Positions 53,092 to 60,697 of a DNA stretch of 64,000 nt are shown piece by piece; positions within the stretch are counted from its first letter, which is position 1; each line of letters starts with the position of its first letter. The stretch is from the IMG/VR virus record IMGVR_UViG_3300028392_000053, positions 20,532-84,531 of that record. The stretch is one strand, 5' to 3'. The translations under genes were made by a program, and so were the position numbers. The notes beneath the pieces were generated by a model. It saw nothing but the letters and a program-made list of their open reading frames with translations, was not told where the DNA came from and made no database searches. The stretch comes from a virus.

Positions 53092-53552
53092 GCAATTTAC
53101 ATAAACACGCTTTGATGGAATTTAAAGCCGCCAAATGGCTTGATGACAATGGTAATTATATTGATGATATGCAGGAAGCTATTTGCACTCATGTATTAAA
53201 GTTGCTTGAGGTCTTTTCAGCCGAAGAACACTCAGGCTCATCCGCACCATACGCCGTCGACCTGTTCAAGAAACTAGCCATGTTTGAACCTGTTGCACCG
53301 TTAACTGGTGAAGATTGGGAATGGGTGGAAGTAGGTGATGGTATATTTCAAAACAAACGTTGCTCACATGTATTCAAACAAGCCGATAGATTTGATGGCC
53401 AAGCATATGACATTGATGGTATCATCTTCTATGATTGGTACACTGATGAAGATGGTAATAAAAGTAAATCGTACTTTACAGGTAGAGATAGTTGTGTTCC
53501 AATAACTTTTCCATACATACCAACCAAAGAATATAAAGAGAGAGTTGAATGA
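53088..53552 (+). CDS. Conserved phage protein with HSGSSA and RCSHVFK motifs (154 aa)
   Basis: NLHKHALMEFKAAKWLDDNG, FSAEEHSGSSAPYAVDLFKK, PVAPLTGEDWEWVEV, NKRCSHVFK and FPYIPTKEY are fixed blocks of a family found in phages from many hosts. ATGA overlap at both ends. Function unknown. Confidence 0.8.
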   Translation: MSNLHKHALMEFKAAKWLDDNGNYIDDMQEAICTHVLKLLEVFSAEEHSGSSAPYAVDLFKKLAMFEPVAPLTGEDWEWVEVGDGIFQNKRCSHVFKQADRFDGQAYDIDGIIFYDWYTDEDGNKSKSYFTGRDSCVPITFPYIPTKEYKERVE

Positions 53553-53821
53553 AGCGTAATACGCAAACAGTAATGGCCGTACTCCAAGAAGAATGTGCGG
53601 AAGTGATTCAAGCGGTATCCAAAATAAATCGTTTTGGAATGCATGGTGAATGGCAAGGCGTCACAAATAAACAGGCACTTGTTACAGAGATTGGTGATGT
53701 GTTAGCAATTATCAAGGTTTTAATGAAAGAAACTGATATAAATATTACTGAGAATGATTTAGAAAAGGCTGTTGAAGCCAAATTGAAAAAATTAGAAATA
53801 TTTTTACCATATGAAAGTTAA
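53549..53821 (+). CDS. MazG-like nucleotide pyrophosphohydrolase, second copy
   Basis: 90 residues. VLQEECAEVIQAVSKINRFG and ALVTEIGDVLAIIKVLM give the ExxE and ExxD pairs of the family. Not closely similar to the gene at 18557, so two different dNTP or alarmone pyrophosphatases are encoded. Overlaps the previous gene by 4 bases. Confidence 0.85.
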   Translation: MKRNTQTVMAVLQEECAEVIQAVSKINRFGMHGEWQGVTNKQALVTEIGDVLAIIKVLMKETDINITENDLEKAVEAKLKKLEIFLPYES

Positions 53822-53824
53822 ACT

Positions 53825-54409
53825 ATGAGATTGGACTCATTATTTCCTTCTGTTGTTGGTGTCGAACAACATAAAAATTGGTCCGATGCACTATTACCTG
53901 TTGTTAAAGATTATTTTGAGAATGCTACGAACACAAACGATTCATTTTATCACAATGGTCGAACTACACATGGAACGGGAATCGATATAAGAAATGATCC
54001 AAAATATTTGGGTTTTGGTGATTTCATTATCAATAAAGGACATGAGTTTCTTGAAAAACAGGGTTTCGAACCACACTCTGTTAAGTTTAATCCTTATTTC
54101 TTTTTAAATTCTTTTAAAGAGGGAAGTAGCCATCCAAGGCATGTACATTCACAGTGTACCATCTCAGGTATTTTCTACCTACAAACACCACCAGGTTCAT
54201 CAAAGATTAAGTTCACACCAAACCAACCATTTAGAGATTTTTATGATTATTTCTTTCATGTAAAAGATCCAACAAATTGGTATGCAATGTCACAATATGA
54301 ATATGAACCTTGTCCGGGTCTTCTATTGATGTGGCCAGCATGGCTCTATCACGAAGTTATGCCTAATCAATCAACCGATCCACGAATCTCTATTGTATTT
54401 AATTTATAA
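53825..54409 (+). CDS. 2OG-Fe(II) oxygenase
   Basis: 194 residues. HPRHVHSQCTISGIFYLQTP holds the first iron ligands, LLLMWPAWLYHEVMPN the distal histidine, DPRISIVFNL the 2-oxoglutarate arginine. This type is very common in T4-like cyanophages and marine phages. Substrate not established. Confidence 0.85.
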   Translation: MRLDSLFPSVVGVEQHKNWSDALLPVVKDYFENATNTNDSFYHNGRTTHGTGIDIRNDPKYLGFGDFIINKGHEFLEKQGFEPHSVKFNPYFFLNSFKEGSSHPRHVHSQCTISGIFYLQTPPGSSKIKFTPNQPFRDFYDYFFHVKDPTNWYAMSQYEYEPCPGLLLMWPAWLYHEVMPNQSTDPRISIVFNL

Positions 54410-54410
54410 A

Positions 54411-54692
54411 ATGCCAACATACGTATTCATAAACAAAGAAACACAAGAACTTGAAGAACATGTACTCAGACTGTCTGTGTATGATGAATTCAAGGAACAG
54501 AATCCTCACCTAGAGAGATATCATTCTCCTGAAAATCTGCCAATCATGTCCGATGGTGTTCGACTGAGTACCCCTGGAACAGGTAAAGCAGACTCTACAT
54601 TCGAGAAATATGTCATCAATAGGATTAAGGAAAGTGTCCCCGGAAATACTTTGGGAAAATCACATAAAACAAAGATGCCGAGGGAATGGTAA
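54411..54692 (+). CDS. Conserved phage protein, FmdB-like start (93 aa)
   Basis: Start at 54411, one base after the oxygenase stop. MPTYVFINKETQELEEHVLR recalls the N-terminus of FmdB-type zinc proteins but lacks cysteines; KADSTFEKYVINRIKESVPG ends it. It belongs to a short family seen in T4-like cyanophages. Function unknown. Confidence 0.72.
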   Translation: MPTYVFINKETQELEEHVLRLSVYDEFKEQNPHLERYHSPENLPIMSDGVRLSTPGTGKADSTFEKYVINRIKESVPGNTLGKSHKTKMPREW

Positions 54693-54715
54693 CCACGTAA
54701 AACAAAGGGGTATTA

Positions 54716-55480
54716 ATGGCTAGTAGAAAATCTCCAGTTCAAAGAAGAAATGAAGTTATCGGTGCAGATGAATATACACATCAGCCCGCAACGACAAACG
54801 CACTAAAAATCAAACTAGACCATCTAAAAACGTTTGAGCCATTAACAGATAATCAAAGATTATTCTTTGATGCATACAAAAGAGGAGACTATTTCTTAAC
54901 ACTCCACGGTGTAGCAGGTACAGGTAAAACTTTTTGTGCATTGTATAAAGCACTCGAAGAAGTTCTAGATAAAAACAATCCATTTAAGAAAATTATTATT
55001 GTTCGCTCTGCGGTACAATCCAGGGAAATTGGACATTTACCCGGTGATGTTACGGAGAAAATGGAGATTTATCAACAACCATACGTTCAAATTGCAGACA
55101 CACTTTTTGGAAGAAAAGATGCATATCAAAGGTTGGCTGAGCAAGGTTTTGTAGAATTTATTTCCACATCATTTATTCGTGGTATGTCATTTGATGATGC
55201 AATCATTATTGTGGATGAAATGCAAAATATGACATTCGAGGAAATTGATACTGTAATGACACGTGTTGGTTATCGTTCAAAGATTATCTGGTGTGGTGAT
55301 TACCGTCAAACAGACCTCAACAAGAAAAAGAATGATGTGTCGGGTATTCTTAAATTCTTTGATGTTGCATATCACATGAATGCATTTACGAAGATTGAAT
55401 TTACTGTTGATGACATTGTGCGTAGTTCGCTTGTTAAAGACTATATCATAGCCAAACTAAAATATGAGGACGCGGAATGA
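54716..55480 (+). CDS. phoH: PhoH-like P-loop ATPase
   Basis: 254 residues. TDNQRLFFDAYKRGDYFLTL, Walker A HGVAGTGKTF (near 63-72), Walker B IIIVDEMQNMT and IIWCGDYRQTDL are the PhoH core. Phage phoH genes are widespread in marine and freshwater phages; the role is not settled (RNA metabolism or helicase-like). Overlaps the next gene by 4 bases. Confidence 0.9.
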   Translation: MASRKSPVQRRNEVIGADEYTHQPATTNALKIKLDHLKTFEPLTDNQRLFFDAYKRGDYFLTLHGVAGTGKTFCALYKALEEVLDKNNPFKKIIIVRSAVQSREIGHLPGDVTEKMEIYQQPYVQIADTLFGRKDAYQRLAEQGFVEFISTSFIRGMSFDDAIIIVDEMQNMTFEEIDTVMTRVGYRSKIIWCGDYRQTDLNKKKNDVSGILKFFDVAYHMNAFTKIEFTVDDIVRSSLVKDYIIAKLKYEDAE

Positions 55481-55725
55481 GTACAGAATATGACAAGCTA
55501 AAACACAGCAGACGTATTCATGCCGATGAAACTGCTATCAAGAAACAAATGAAGATTGCAAAATCTCACGGCATTGAAATAAAAGAACCACACAAGTTGG
55601 CCAAACATCACGTACTGGATTGCGGTCGACCTGGTTGTATCATGTGTGGTAATCCACGAAAAATATGGAAAGAAGAAACAATTCAAGAGAAACGTTTCAA
55701 ACAAATTGAGATTGAATTAGAATAA
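55477..55725 (+). CDS. Conserved phage protein with HHVLDCGRPGC motif (82 aa)
   Basis: HHVLDCGRPGCIMCGNPRKI and KEETIQEKRFKQIEIELE. Cysteines in CGRPGCIMCG probably bind zinc. Basic N-terminus. Common beside phoH in T4-like phages. Function unknown. Confidence 0.75.
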   Translation: MSTEYDKLKHSRRIHADETAIKKQMKIAKSHGIEIKEPHKLAKHHVLDCGRPGCIMCGNPRKIWKEETIQEKRFKQIEIELE

Positions 55726-55726
55726 T

Positions 55727-56386
55727 ATGTTTACACATTGCCCACCAATGGTTCTTCCGGACCTAAAATCGGAAACACATACTGACGGTAAACGTTACTA
55801 CACATCACCAAGCGGTAAACGTTTGCCTTCTGTGACAACTGTTGTTGGTGCAATGAAGAAACAAGCAATTATGGAATGGAGAAATCGTGTTGGCGAAGTT
55901 GAAGCCAACCGAATCTCCAAACTTGCAACGGGCCGTGGTAATCGTGTGCATGACCTTGCAGAACGATATCTGAAGAATGAGGAGATTGTATGGGTGCGGG
56001 AAATGCCCGATTCGGTAGAAATGTTCCGTACATTGATTCCACACCTCCATAGAATAAATAATATACATTATATTGAACAGGCACTTTGGTCTGAACGAAT
56101 CGGTTTAGCTGGTCGTGTTGACCTCATTGCTGAGTGGGATGGTGTTTTATCTGTAATCGACTTTAAAACATCGAAGAAGATTAAGAAAAAGGAAGACATT
56201 CAAGACTATTTTGCACAATGCACAGCATATGCTGGTATGTACGAAGAACATGTTTCTGTACCGGTTGACCAAATTGTGATTGTTATGGCAGTTGAGAATG
56301 AAGAACCTCTGATTTTCATAGAGAAAACTGGAGATCATATAAATACCTTGTTGGAACACATAGAGTTCTATTTAAATAAAAAATGA
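55727..56386 (+). CDS. RecB/Exo5-like PD-(D/E)XK nuclease
   Basis: 219 residues. SGKRLPSVTTVVGAMKK at the start, LAGRVDLIAEWDGVLSVIDF then KTSKK give the D...(D/E)xK active site, and QDYFAQCTAYAGMY the QxxxY motif. Similar to Cas4/Exo5-type exonucleases of cyanophages. Likely acts in recombination or host DNA breakdown. Confidence 0.85.
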   Translation: MFTHCPPMVLPDLKSETHTDGKRYYTSPSGKRLPSVTTVVGAMKKQAIMEWRNRVGEVEANRISKLATGRGNRVHDLAERYLKNEEIVWVREMPDSVEMFRTLIPHLHRINNIHYIEQALWSERIGLAGRVDLIAEWDGVLSVIDFKTSKKIKKKEDIQDYFAQCTAYAGMYEEHVSVPVDQIVIVMAVENEEPLIFIEKTGDHINTLLEHIEFYLNKK

Positions 56387-56397
56387 GGATAAATTAA

Positions 56398-56769
56398 ATG
56401 GCTACGACATTTACCTGGTCAATTGACCGTATAAGCACATTTCAAGAACCACAACCAAATTATGTGGCCGAAGTCTGCTGGACATTAATGGGTGTTGATG
56501 ACACTACTCCAGTTCTCGCTGATGCCATCGGTATTGGTGAAAATTATATGGCAACTGTGGGTGATAGAACCACACTTGTATTCACCGAATCAACATTTAT
56601 TCCTTATGCTGAATTGACAGAAGAAACACTTATTGGTTGGTTACAAAACACATTAGGTGTCTCGGGTGTCAATAGTGCAAAAGCAAAAGTACAAGCATAT
56701 ATTGATAGGATGATTAATCCACCAACAGTAGTTCCAAAAGATACTCCACTTCCTTGGGTACAAGGATAA
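56398..56769 (+). CDS. Probable virion-associated protein (123 aa)
   Basis: GAGGATAAATTAA precedes the ATG. FTWSIDRISTFQEPQPNYVA, TFIPYAELTEETLIGWLQNT and DRMINPPTVVPKDTPLPW match a family of beta-rich phage proteins (DUF7936-like, from memory). It precedes a likely fibre protein, so it may be a structural component. Confidence 0.68.
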   Translation: MATTFTWSIDRISTFQEPQPNYVAEVCWTLMGVDDTTPVLADAIGIGENYMATVGDRTTLVFTESTFIPYAELTEETLIGWLQNTLGVSGVNSAKAKVQAYIDRMINPPTVVPKDTPLPWVQG

Positions 56770-56772
56770 AAA

Positions 56773-57390
56773 ATGACATTAGCCGCTTCTGGAGAAATGA
56801 GTATCGGTGGATCAACATCCACACGTTCAATTAACCTTGAATTGGGTCGAGCCGCTGGTGCAACAAGTAGTTTAAATGAAACTGCACTAAGAACTCTTGC
56901 TGGTGTTGCTTCTGGTGCTATTAGTATTTCCAACTTTTTTGGCAAGGCTAACTTTACTGTGGCTTATTCTGCTGGTTTTACAAATTCTTATATTTTGGAT
57001 TACCTGTACTATTTTGGCGAGCCTGCCTCTGTGGGTATACGTTGGAACGCCGATGCAACAATAAGTTTTTTCTTTTATTCATCTGGTTACAACGCCTCGG
57101 GTGAAACTTGGGGAAGTCCAACTACGTCTGGTATAGGTTCAAACTATTGGATTCGGTTTACCAGAACAGCCACAAACAGCTTTTACACACCTACCGCGGC
57201 AGCCAGTTCCACCGCATCTACTGGATGGATGCTGTTGAGTACCGCTAGGGAAATATATATCTCCAGAACCCCCGGACAAAACGTTTTCAGCGCAACTTAT
57301 ACAATAGAGATATCATCCGATTCCGGAGGAGCAACTATATTGTCTACTCGCACAGGAGTAATGATAGAGATGGTCGACAGCAATTTCTAA
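56773..57390 (+). CDS. Probable tail fibre or virion surface protein (205 aa)
   Basis: The N-terminus LAASGEMSIGGSTSTRSINL, followed by LRTLAGVASGA and ISISNFFGKA, is the attachment module seen in many phage tail proteins. The rest is Ser/Thr/Tyr-rich beta sequence ending SDSGGATILSTRTGVMIEMV. Last gene before the tmRNA promoter. Confidence 0.72.
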   Translation: MTLAASGEMSIGGSTSTRSINLELGRAAGATSSLNETALRTLAGVASGAISISNFFGKANFTVAYSAGFTNSYILDYLYYFGEPASVGIRWNADATISFFFYSSGYNASGETWGSPTTSGIGSNYWIRFTRTATNSFYTPTAAASSTASTGWMLLSTAREIYISRTPGQNVFSATYTIEISSDSGGATILSTRTGVMIEMVDSNF

Positions 57391-57407
57391 TATTACCAAA
57401 ATATCAC

Positions 57408-57436
57408 TTGACAACTGAATAAAAACCTGCTATAAT
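57408..57436 (+). promoter_or_regulatory. Consensus sigma70 promoter for the tmRNA
   Basis: Perfect TTGACA (57408-57413), 17-base spacer, perfect TATAAT (57431-57436). It is the strongest promoter by sequence in the window and sits directly before the tmRNA acceptor piece. Confidence 0.88.
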
Positions 57437-57442
57437 AGTAGT

Positions 57443-57740
57443 TATGGTTGTATGAAGCAACTAGAAAAGTGTTCTGGACGGGGGTGCAAATCCCCCCACC
57501 TCCACCAAAGTAATATTTTCTGTAGTAGACCCAGAAAGCAGATGCCGATACTATGGTTAGTGTTACTTTGATGGGGGTGTACTCAGTATTCGACAGAGCA
57601 ACAAGTACAGAAGTGGACAACTCATCAGAGAAGATGTAAAAACTAAAACCAAGTAAACGCAAACGACTCACAGTTCGCATTGGCAGCCTAAACGCTGACT
57701 AGGGTTTCGGTAGGTTTCCTCGTAACAGAATAACCTACCA
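57443..57740 (+). ncRNA. ssrA: Circularly permuted (two-piece) tmRNA
   Basis: Order is 3' acceptor piece, spacer, 5' coding piece. Acceptor piece (to 57507): T stem GGGGG/CCCCC (57480-57484, 57492-57496) with loop TGCAAAT, acceptor strand CACCTCC, discriminator A and encoded CCA. Coding piece from 57573: GGGGGTG pairs with CACCTCC and puts a G-U at the third pair, the alanine identity mark. It goes on with TATTCGACAG (D-like loop). The tag frame starts with GCA at 57659 and reads ANDSQFALAA, stop TAA at 57689. CAGAGC (57594) can pair with GTTCTG (57471). The spacer's AAGTAAT and GTTACTT extend the acceptor stem, as needed for processing. The end is taken at the hairpin repeat. Confidence 0.9.
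57701..57740 (+). repeat. 40-base hairpin repeat, copy 1 (end of tmRNA)
   Basis: Stem GGTAGGTT/AACCTACC (8 pairs) with a 15-base loop, preceded by AGGGTTTC. Identical over 40 bases to 58009-58048. It may be the last pseudoknot or 3' boundary of the coding piece. Confidence 0.8.
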
Positions 57741-57778
57741 TTTTAGTAAACACACACTCACACACAAGGAGAAATCTT

Positions 57779-58000
57779 ATGAGTAAAACACCTTTTGAAA
57801 TCCGTTTAAGTCTTTTAGACATGGCAAAGGACTTGGTAACACAAGACTTTCACATTAAAAAAGAAATGCTAATGGAACAATGGCATCGTAGTTCTGAAGT
57901 TGATAAATCGCTTCCCGTACCAGTATTGGTAGCGTATCCTACTGAAAAAGAAATTATTGCCAAAGCAAAATTACTTAATGCTTTCGTTTCTAACGAATAA
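57779..58000 (+). CDS. Conserved small phage protein (73 aa)
   Basis: ACAAGGAGAAATCTT precedes the ATG, a strong site. KTPFEIRLSLLDMAKDLVTQ, then VLVAYPTEKEIIAKAKLLNA. It is known to me as a short conserved protein of T4-like cyanophages. It lies between the two 40-base hairpin repeats, directly after the tmRNA. Function unknown. Confidence 0.75.
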   Translation: MSKTPFEIRLSLLDMAKDLVTQDFHIKKEMLMEQWHRSSEVDKSLPVPVLVAYPTEKEIIAKAKLLNAFVSNE

Positions 58001-58008
58001 TCATTAAA

Positions 58009-58048
58009 AGGGTTTCGGTAGGTTTCCTCGTAACAGAATAACCTACCA
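58009..58048 (+). repeat. 40-base hairpin repeat, copy 2
   Basis: Exact copy of 57701-57740, here behind a protein gene and 25 bases before the next one. No T run follows, so it is not a standard terminator. Confidence 0.8.
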
Positions 58049-58073
58049 CTATGTTCAACAAATAGGAGTTTAA

Positions 58074-58496
58074 ATGAAGAAAGCAATTATTGCATCCCTA
58101 CTAACCATCGGCACCGCCGCTTTTGCCGGTGACGTAACCGTTTCTGCTGTACGTGATTATAACGTAGAACACAATGGTTTTCGGGTTGGTACAACCTTAA
58201 AGGGAATCACGTTAAGTGCAACTCACATTGACGAAGGTTATAATCGTTATGCAGTCGGTAAAGATTTTGCTTTAACTAAAGTAGGACCTGTTGCATTGTC
58301 TGCTGGTGGATCAGTTTCATTCCAAGACACATTTAATGGTGCTGGTGGTTATGGCTTAACCGTTGGTGCAACGGCTACTATGCCTGTCACCAAAACTATT
58401 GACGTTGTAGCAAGCGTAGAACGCAGTGCTGGTCAAGAACGTATTTCCAAATTCAACGGAAATACTGGTGCTATCGGACTTAAAGTAAAGTTCTGA
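58074..58496 (+). CDS. Outer-membrane-like beta protein with signal peptide
   Basis: 140 residues. Signal peptide MKKAIIASLLTIGTAAFA (cut after AFA), then alternating polar/hydrophobic strands (VTVSAVRDYNVEHNGFRVGT, LTVGATATMPVTKTIDVVAS) and a C-terminal KVKF ending in Phe, as in beta-barrel outer-membrane proteins. AGGAG precedes the start. It may be a phage-coded porin or superinfection-exclusion protein (inference). Confidence 0.75.
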   Translation: MKKAIIASLLTIGTAAFAGDVTVSAVRDYNVEHNGFRVGTTLKGITLSATHIDEGYNRYAVGKDFALTKVGPVALSAGGSVSFQDTFNGAGGYGLTVGATATMPVTKTIDVVASVERSAGQERISKFNGNTGAIGLKVKF

Positions 58497-58512
58497 TAAA
58501 CTAAAAGTTTTT

Positions 58513-58535
58513 TGGTGGTTCTTCAAAAACCACCA
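58513..58535 (+). repeat. Inverted repeat after the outer-membrane gene
   Basis: TGGTGGTT and AACCACCA around CTTCAAA. Six Ts precede rather than follow the stem, so a standard terminator is not supported on either strand. Confidence 0.5.
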
Positions 58536-58553
58536 CAATCACAGGAAATAAAA

Positions 58554-59108
58554 ATGCAAAGTAAACCAATACTTTTAAGCATACTATTTTCCGCAATTAT
58601 TTTAGCACTGTCGATGGTAAATATAAACTTATATAATTTACCATTCAAGGCTAGTTACGATTCTCTAGATAAAGAGACACAAAGACAAGTAACATGCCTA
58701 GCAGATAATATTTATTTTGAAGCCGCGCATGAGCCACTTGATGGCAAGAAAGCTATTGCTTTCGTTACAATTAATCGACTTCAAACTGGAAATTATGCAA
58801 AAGATATTTGCGGAGTAGTGTATCAAAAAACTGGTAACACATGTCAATTCTCATGGTTTTGTGACAAAAAGATTACCGATAAACAGTTGACAATACGTGA
58901 CACTTCGTTGTATAATGAAATTCGACAGTTAGCAATCAATATGGTTATCAACTTTGAACAACAAAAAGATGTTACAGGTGGAGCAACCTATTACCATGCA
59001 GACTATGTTAATCCTCAATGGAATTTAAAAAAGGTAGACCAAATTGGAAGACACATCTTTTACAGAAGCAACAAAGACGAAATCAATCGAAACAAAGGAA
59101 TCATCTAA
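58554..59108 (+). CDS. SleB-type cell wall hydrolase
   Basis: 184 residues from ATG 58554 (AGGAAATAAAA). An N-terminal membrane anchor (ILLSILFSAIILALSMVN) precedes QVTCLADNIYFEAAHEPLDG and KKAIAFVTINRLQT, the catalytic block of SleB-like peptidoglycan hydrolases with glutamate in YFEAAHE. CQFSWFCD and GATYYHADYVNPQW are later conserved parts. It may act at the membrane during virion entry or lysis. Confidence 0.85.
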   Translation: MQSKPILLSILFSAIILALSMVNINLYNLPFKASYDSLDKETQRQVTCLADNIYFEAAHEPLDGKKAIAFVTINRLQTGNYAKDICGVVYQKTGNTCQFSWFCDKKITDKQLTIRDTSLYNEIRQLAINMVINFEQQKDVTGGATYYHADYVNPQWNLKKVDQIGRHIFYRSNKDEINRNKGII

Positions 59109-59109
59109 A

Positions 59110-59325
59110 ATGAATAAAGAAGCTATTACGGTTATCATTTGTATCACACTTACAATGTGTGCAACTATCGCCGCTTTTACAATTTATAATATTAATGACC
59201 GTAACAACATGTCTAAGAATATTGAATCGGCTATTCAAAAAGGTATCGATCCAATCTCGGTCAAGTGTGCATATGAAACTAACGCTAATGCTGTTTGTAT
59301 TGCATATTCGATGGGTAAAAAGTAA
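59110..59325 (+). CDS. Small one-pass membrane protein (71 aa)
   Basis: Start at 59110 with AAAGGAATCATC upstream. MNKEAITVIICITLTMCATI then AAFTIYNI is the membrane segment; KGIDPISVKCAYETNANAVC is exposed with two cysteines. Its stop overlaps the next start (TAATG). Function unknown. Confidence 0.65.
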   Translation: MNKEAITVIICITLTMCATIAAFTIYNINDRNNMSKNIESAIQKGIDPISVKCAYETNANAVCIAYSMGKK

Positions 59326-59546
59326 TGGCTACGAAAGATGAACAAAGAAAGTTCTCTGCTATTATTGAAGAAATTGTAAAGACCAAAAGAATTGGTTATA
59401 TGGATGCCGTACTTCTTCATTGTGAAGATACTGGTTTTGAAGTTGAACTTGCGGCAACTCTCCTTACAACACCAATCAAGTCTAAGATTAATGATGAAGC
59501 ACAGGCTGGTAATATGATTAAGAAAGTGAATAAGTTACCAATATGA
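59325..59546 (+). CDS. 33: gp33-like late-transcription accessory protein
   Basis: 73 residues. MATKDEQRKFSAIIEEIVKT, YMDAVLLHCEDTGFEVELAA and KSKINDEAQAGNMIKKVNKL then PI follow the pattern of the short gp33-like proteins of T4-like cyanophages. In T4, gp33 links RNA polymerase to the sliding clamp at late promoters. It is followed by gp59, as in T4-like genomes. Medium confidence, since the protein is short. Confidence 0.7.
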   Translation: MATKDEQRKFSAIIEEIVKTKRIGYMDAVLLHCEDTGFEVELAATLLTTPIKSKINDEAQAGNMIKKVNKLPI

Positions 59547-60148
59547 CCGAAGCCGGTGGTTATGATGCCTTTGCGTTGTTTCATGGATTAAAACTCCATT
59601 TTACAACAAATTATGATTATGTGAAATACAATGGTAAAATCTCCATTGGTAAAGACTCATTCATGCTACGGAAAGATAAGTTTCATTTCTATAAACTTTC
59701 TCGTAAATACAAGAAAGATGAATTGTTCGGTTTCTATATTGCCAATCTACTACACAATCCAAAATGTTGGGCTGGTGATTTACTGTTGGAAGATGCCGAA
59801 TCGGAGTACAAAGTTTGGCTCAAAACTCAACAATCCCTCTCATACATTTTTGAGCAGGACTTATCTACCGCATTAGATTCGGTAGACAATCCAGAAGAAT
59901 TGCTAAAGGTGGTTGACAGGCAGTATCCGATGTTATATAATCTATACTTACATGATAAAGTGAAAAAGGAAACAATACTCATTCTCAATGACTTTATGAA
60001 TTTTATGCCTATGTGGAAAAAGAAAGTTGAAGATGATATATTGTTTCCTGACTTCACCAAAAGTTGTGAAAAGTACAAGCCATTCTTTTTATATGATGAA
60101 CAAAAAATGAAAAAGATTCTGAAGGATAAAATATGCCAATTAGCATGA
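59543..60148 (+). CDS. 59: gp59-like DNA helicase loader
   Basis: 201 residues. GGYDAFALFHGLKLHFTTNY, DYVKYNGKISIGKDSFMLRK and KFHFYKLSRKYKK are the N-terminal signature of T4 gp59, which loads the gp41 helicase on gp32-covered DNA. Length is close to T4 gp59 (217). The gene lies near gp32 as in T4. Overlaps both neighbours. Confidence 0.85.
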   Translation: MTEAGGYDAFALFHGLKLHFTTNYDYVKYNGKISIGKDSFMLRKDKFHFYKLSRKYKKDELFGFYIANLLHNPKCWAGDLLLEDAESEYKVWLKTQQSLSYIFEQDLSTALDSVDNPEELLKVVDRQYPMLYNLYLHDKVKKETILILNDFMNFMPMWKKKVEDDILFPDFTKSCEKYKPFFLYDEQKMKKILKDKICQLA

Positions 60149-60615
60149 TTTATGTTGATATGGACGGGGTGATTGCCGATTTCTCAAAACGTTACAAAGA
60201 AAAGTTCCGTGTGACACCCGAAGAAACACGGAACAATAAAGAATTTAATGGTTACTTTGCAAAGTTTATTGATGGTGGAGAATTCAGTACACTTGACCTC
60301 ATGCACGATGCAAAAGAACTGTTGCACTTTTTACAAGAGTTGGATGTACCTAAAGAAATTCTATCGTCAACTGCACGACCAGAAAATCATGGAATGATTG
60401 CACCACAAAAACAAATGTGGCTAATCAAACACAACATTCTCTATAAAGCAAACTTTGTTCCAGGTAAATCCCTGAAATACAAGTATGCTACACCAAATTC
60501 CATAATCATTGATGACACCAAATCTGTTATCGATGATTGGAACAAAGCCGGTGGTATTGGTATTCTTCATACAGATGCCGAATCAACTATCGCAACTCTG
60601 AAAATGTTTATTTGA
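60133..60615 (+). CDS. HAD-type 5'-nucleotidase-like protein
   Basis: 160 residues, starting inside the end of gene 59. MIYVDMDGVIADFSKRY has the HAD nucleophile (DMDGV), EILSSTARPENHG motif II and SIIIDDTKSVIDDWNKAGG motif IV. Resembles 5'(3')-deoxyribonucleotidases and NagD-like phosphatases common in phages. May dephosphorylate dNMPs or nucleic-acid ends. Confidence 0.82.
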   Translation: MPISMIYVDMDGVIADFSKRYKEKFRVTPEETRNNKEFNGYFAKFIDGGEFSTLDLMHDAKELLHFLQELDVPKEILSSTARPENHGMIAPQKQMWLIKHNILYKANFVPGKSLKYKYATPNSIIIDDTKSVIDDWNKAGGIGILHTDAESTIATLKMFI

Positions 60616-60646
60616 ATCACCTATATACTTCATACATTATGAATTA

Positions 60647-60655
60647 TGTGGATAA
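60647..60655 (-). promoter_or_regulatory. Isolated DnaA-type box upstream of gene 32
   Basis: TGTGGATAA, the complement of TTATCCACA, in the 82-base gap before gene 32. Single site; may be chance. Confidence 0.3.
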
Positions 60656-60697
60656 TTCGCAACACATTTAATACAACGTTTATACAAGGAAAATACC

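Noticed and set aside
58505-58540. TGGTGGTT/AACCACCA stem as a terminator
   Set aside because: The T run precedes the stem and is not 3' on either strand.
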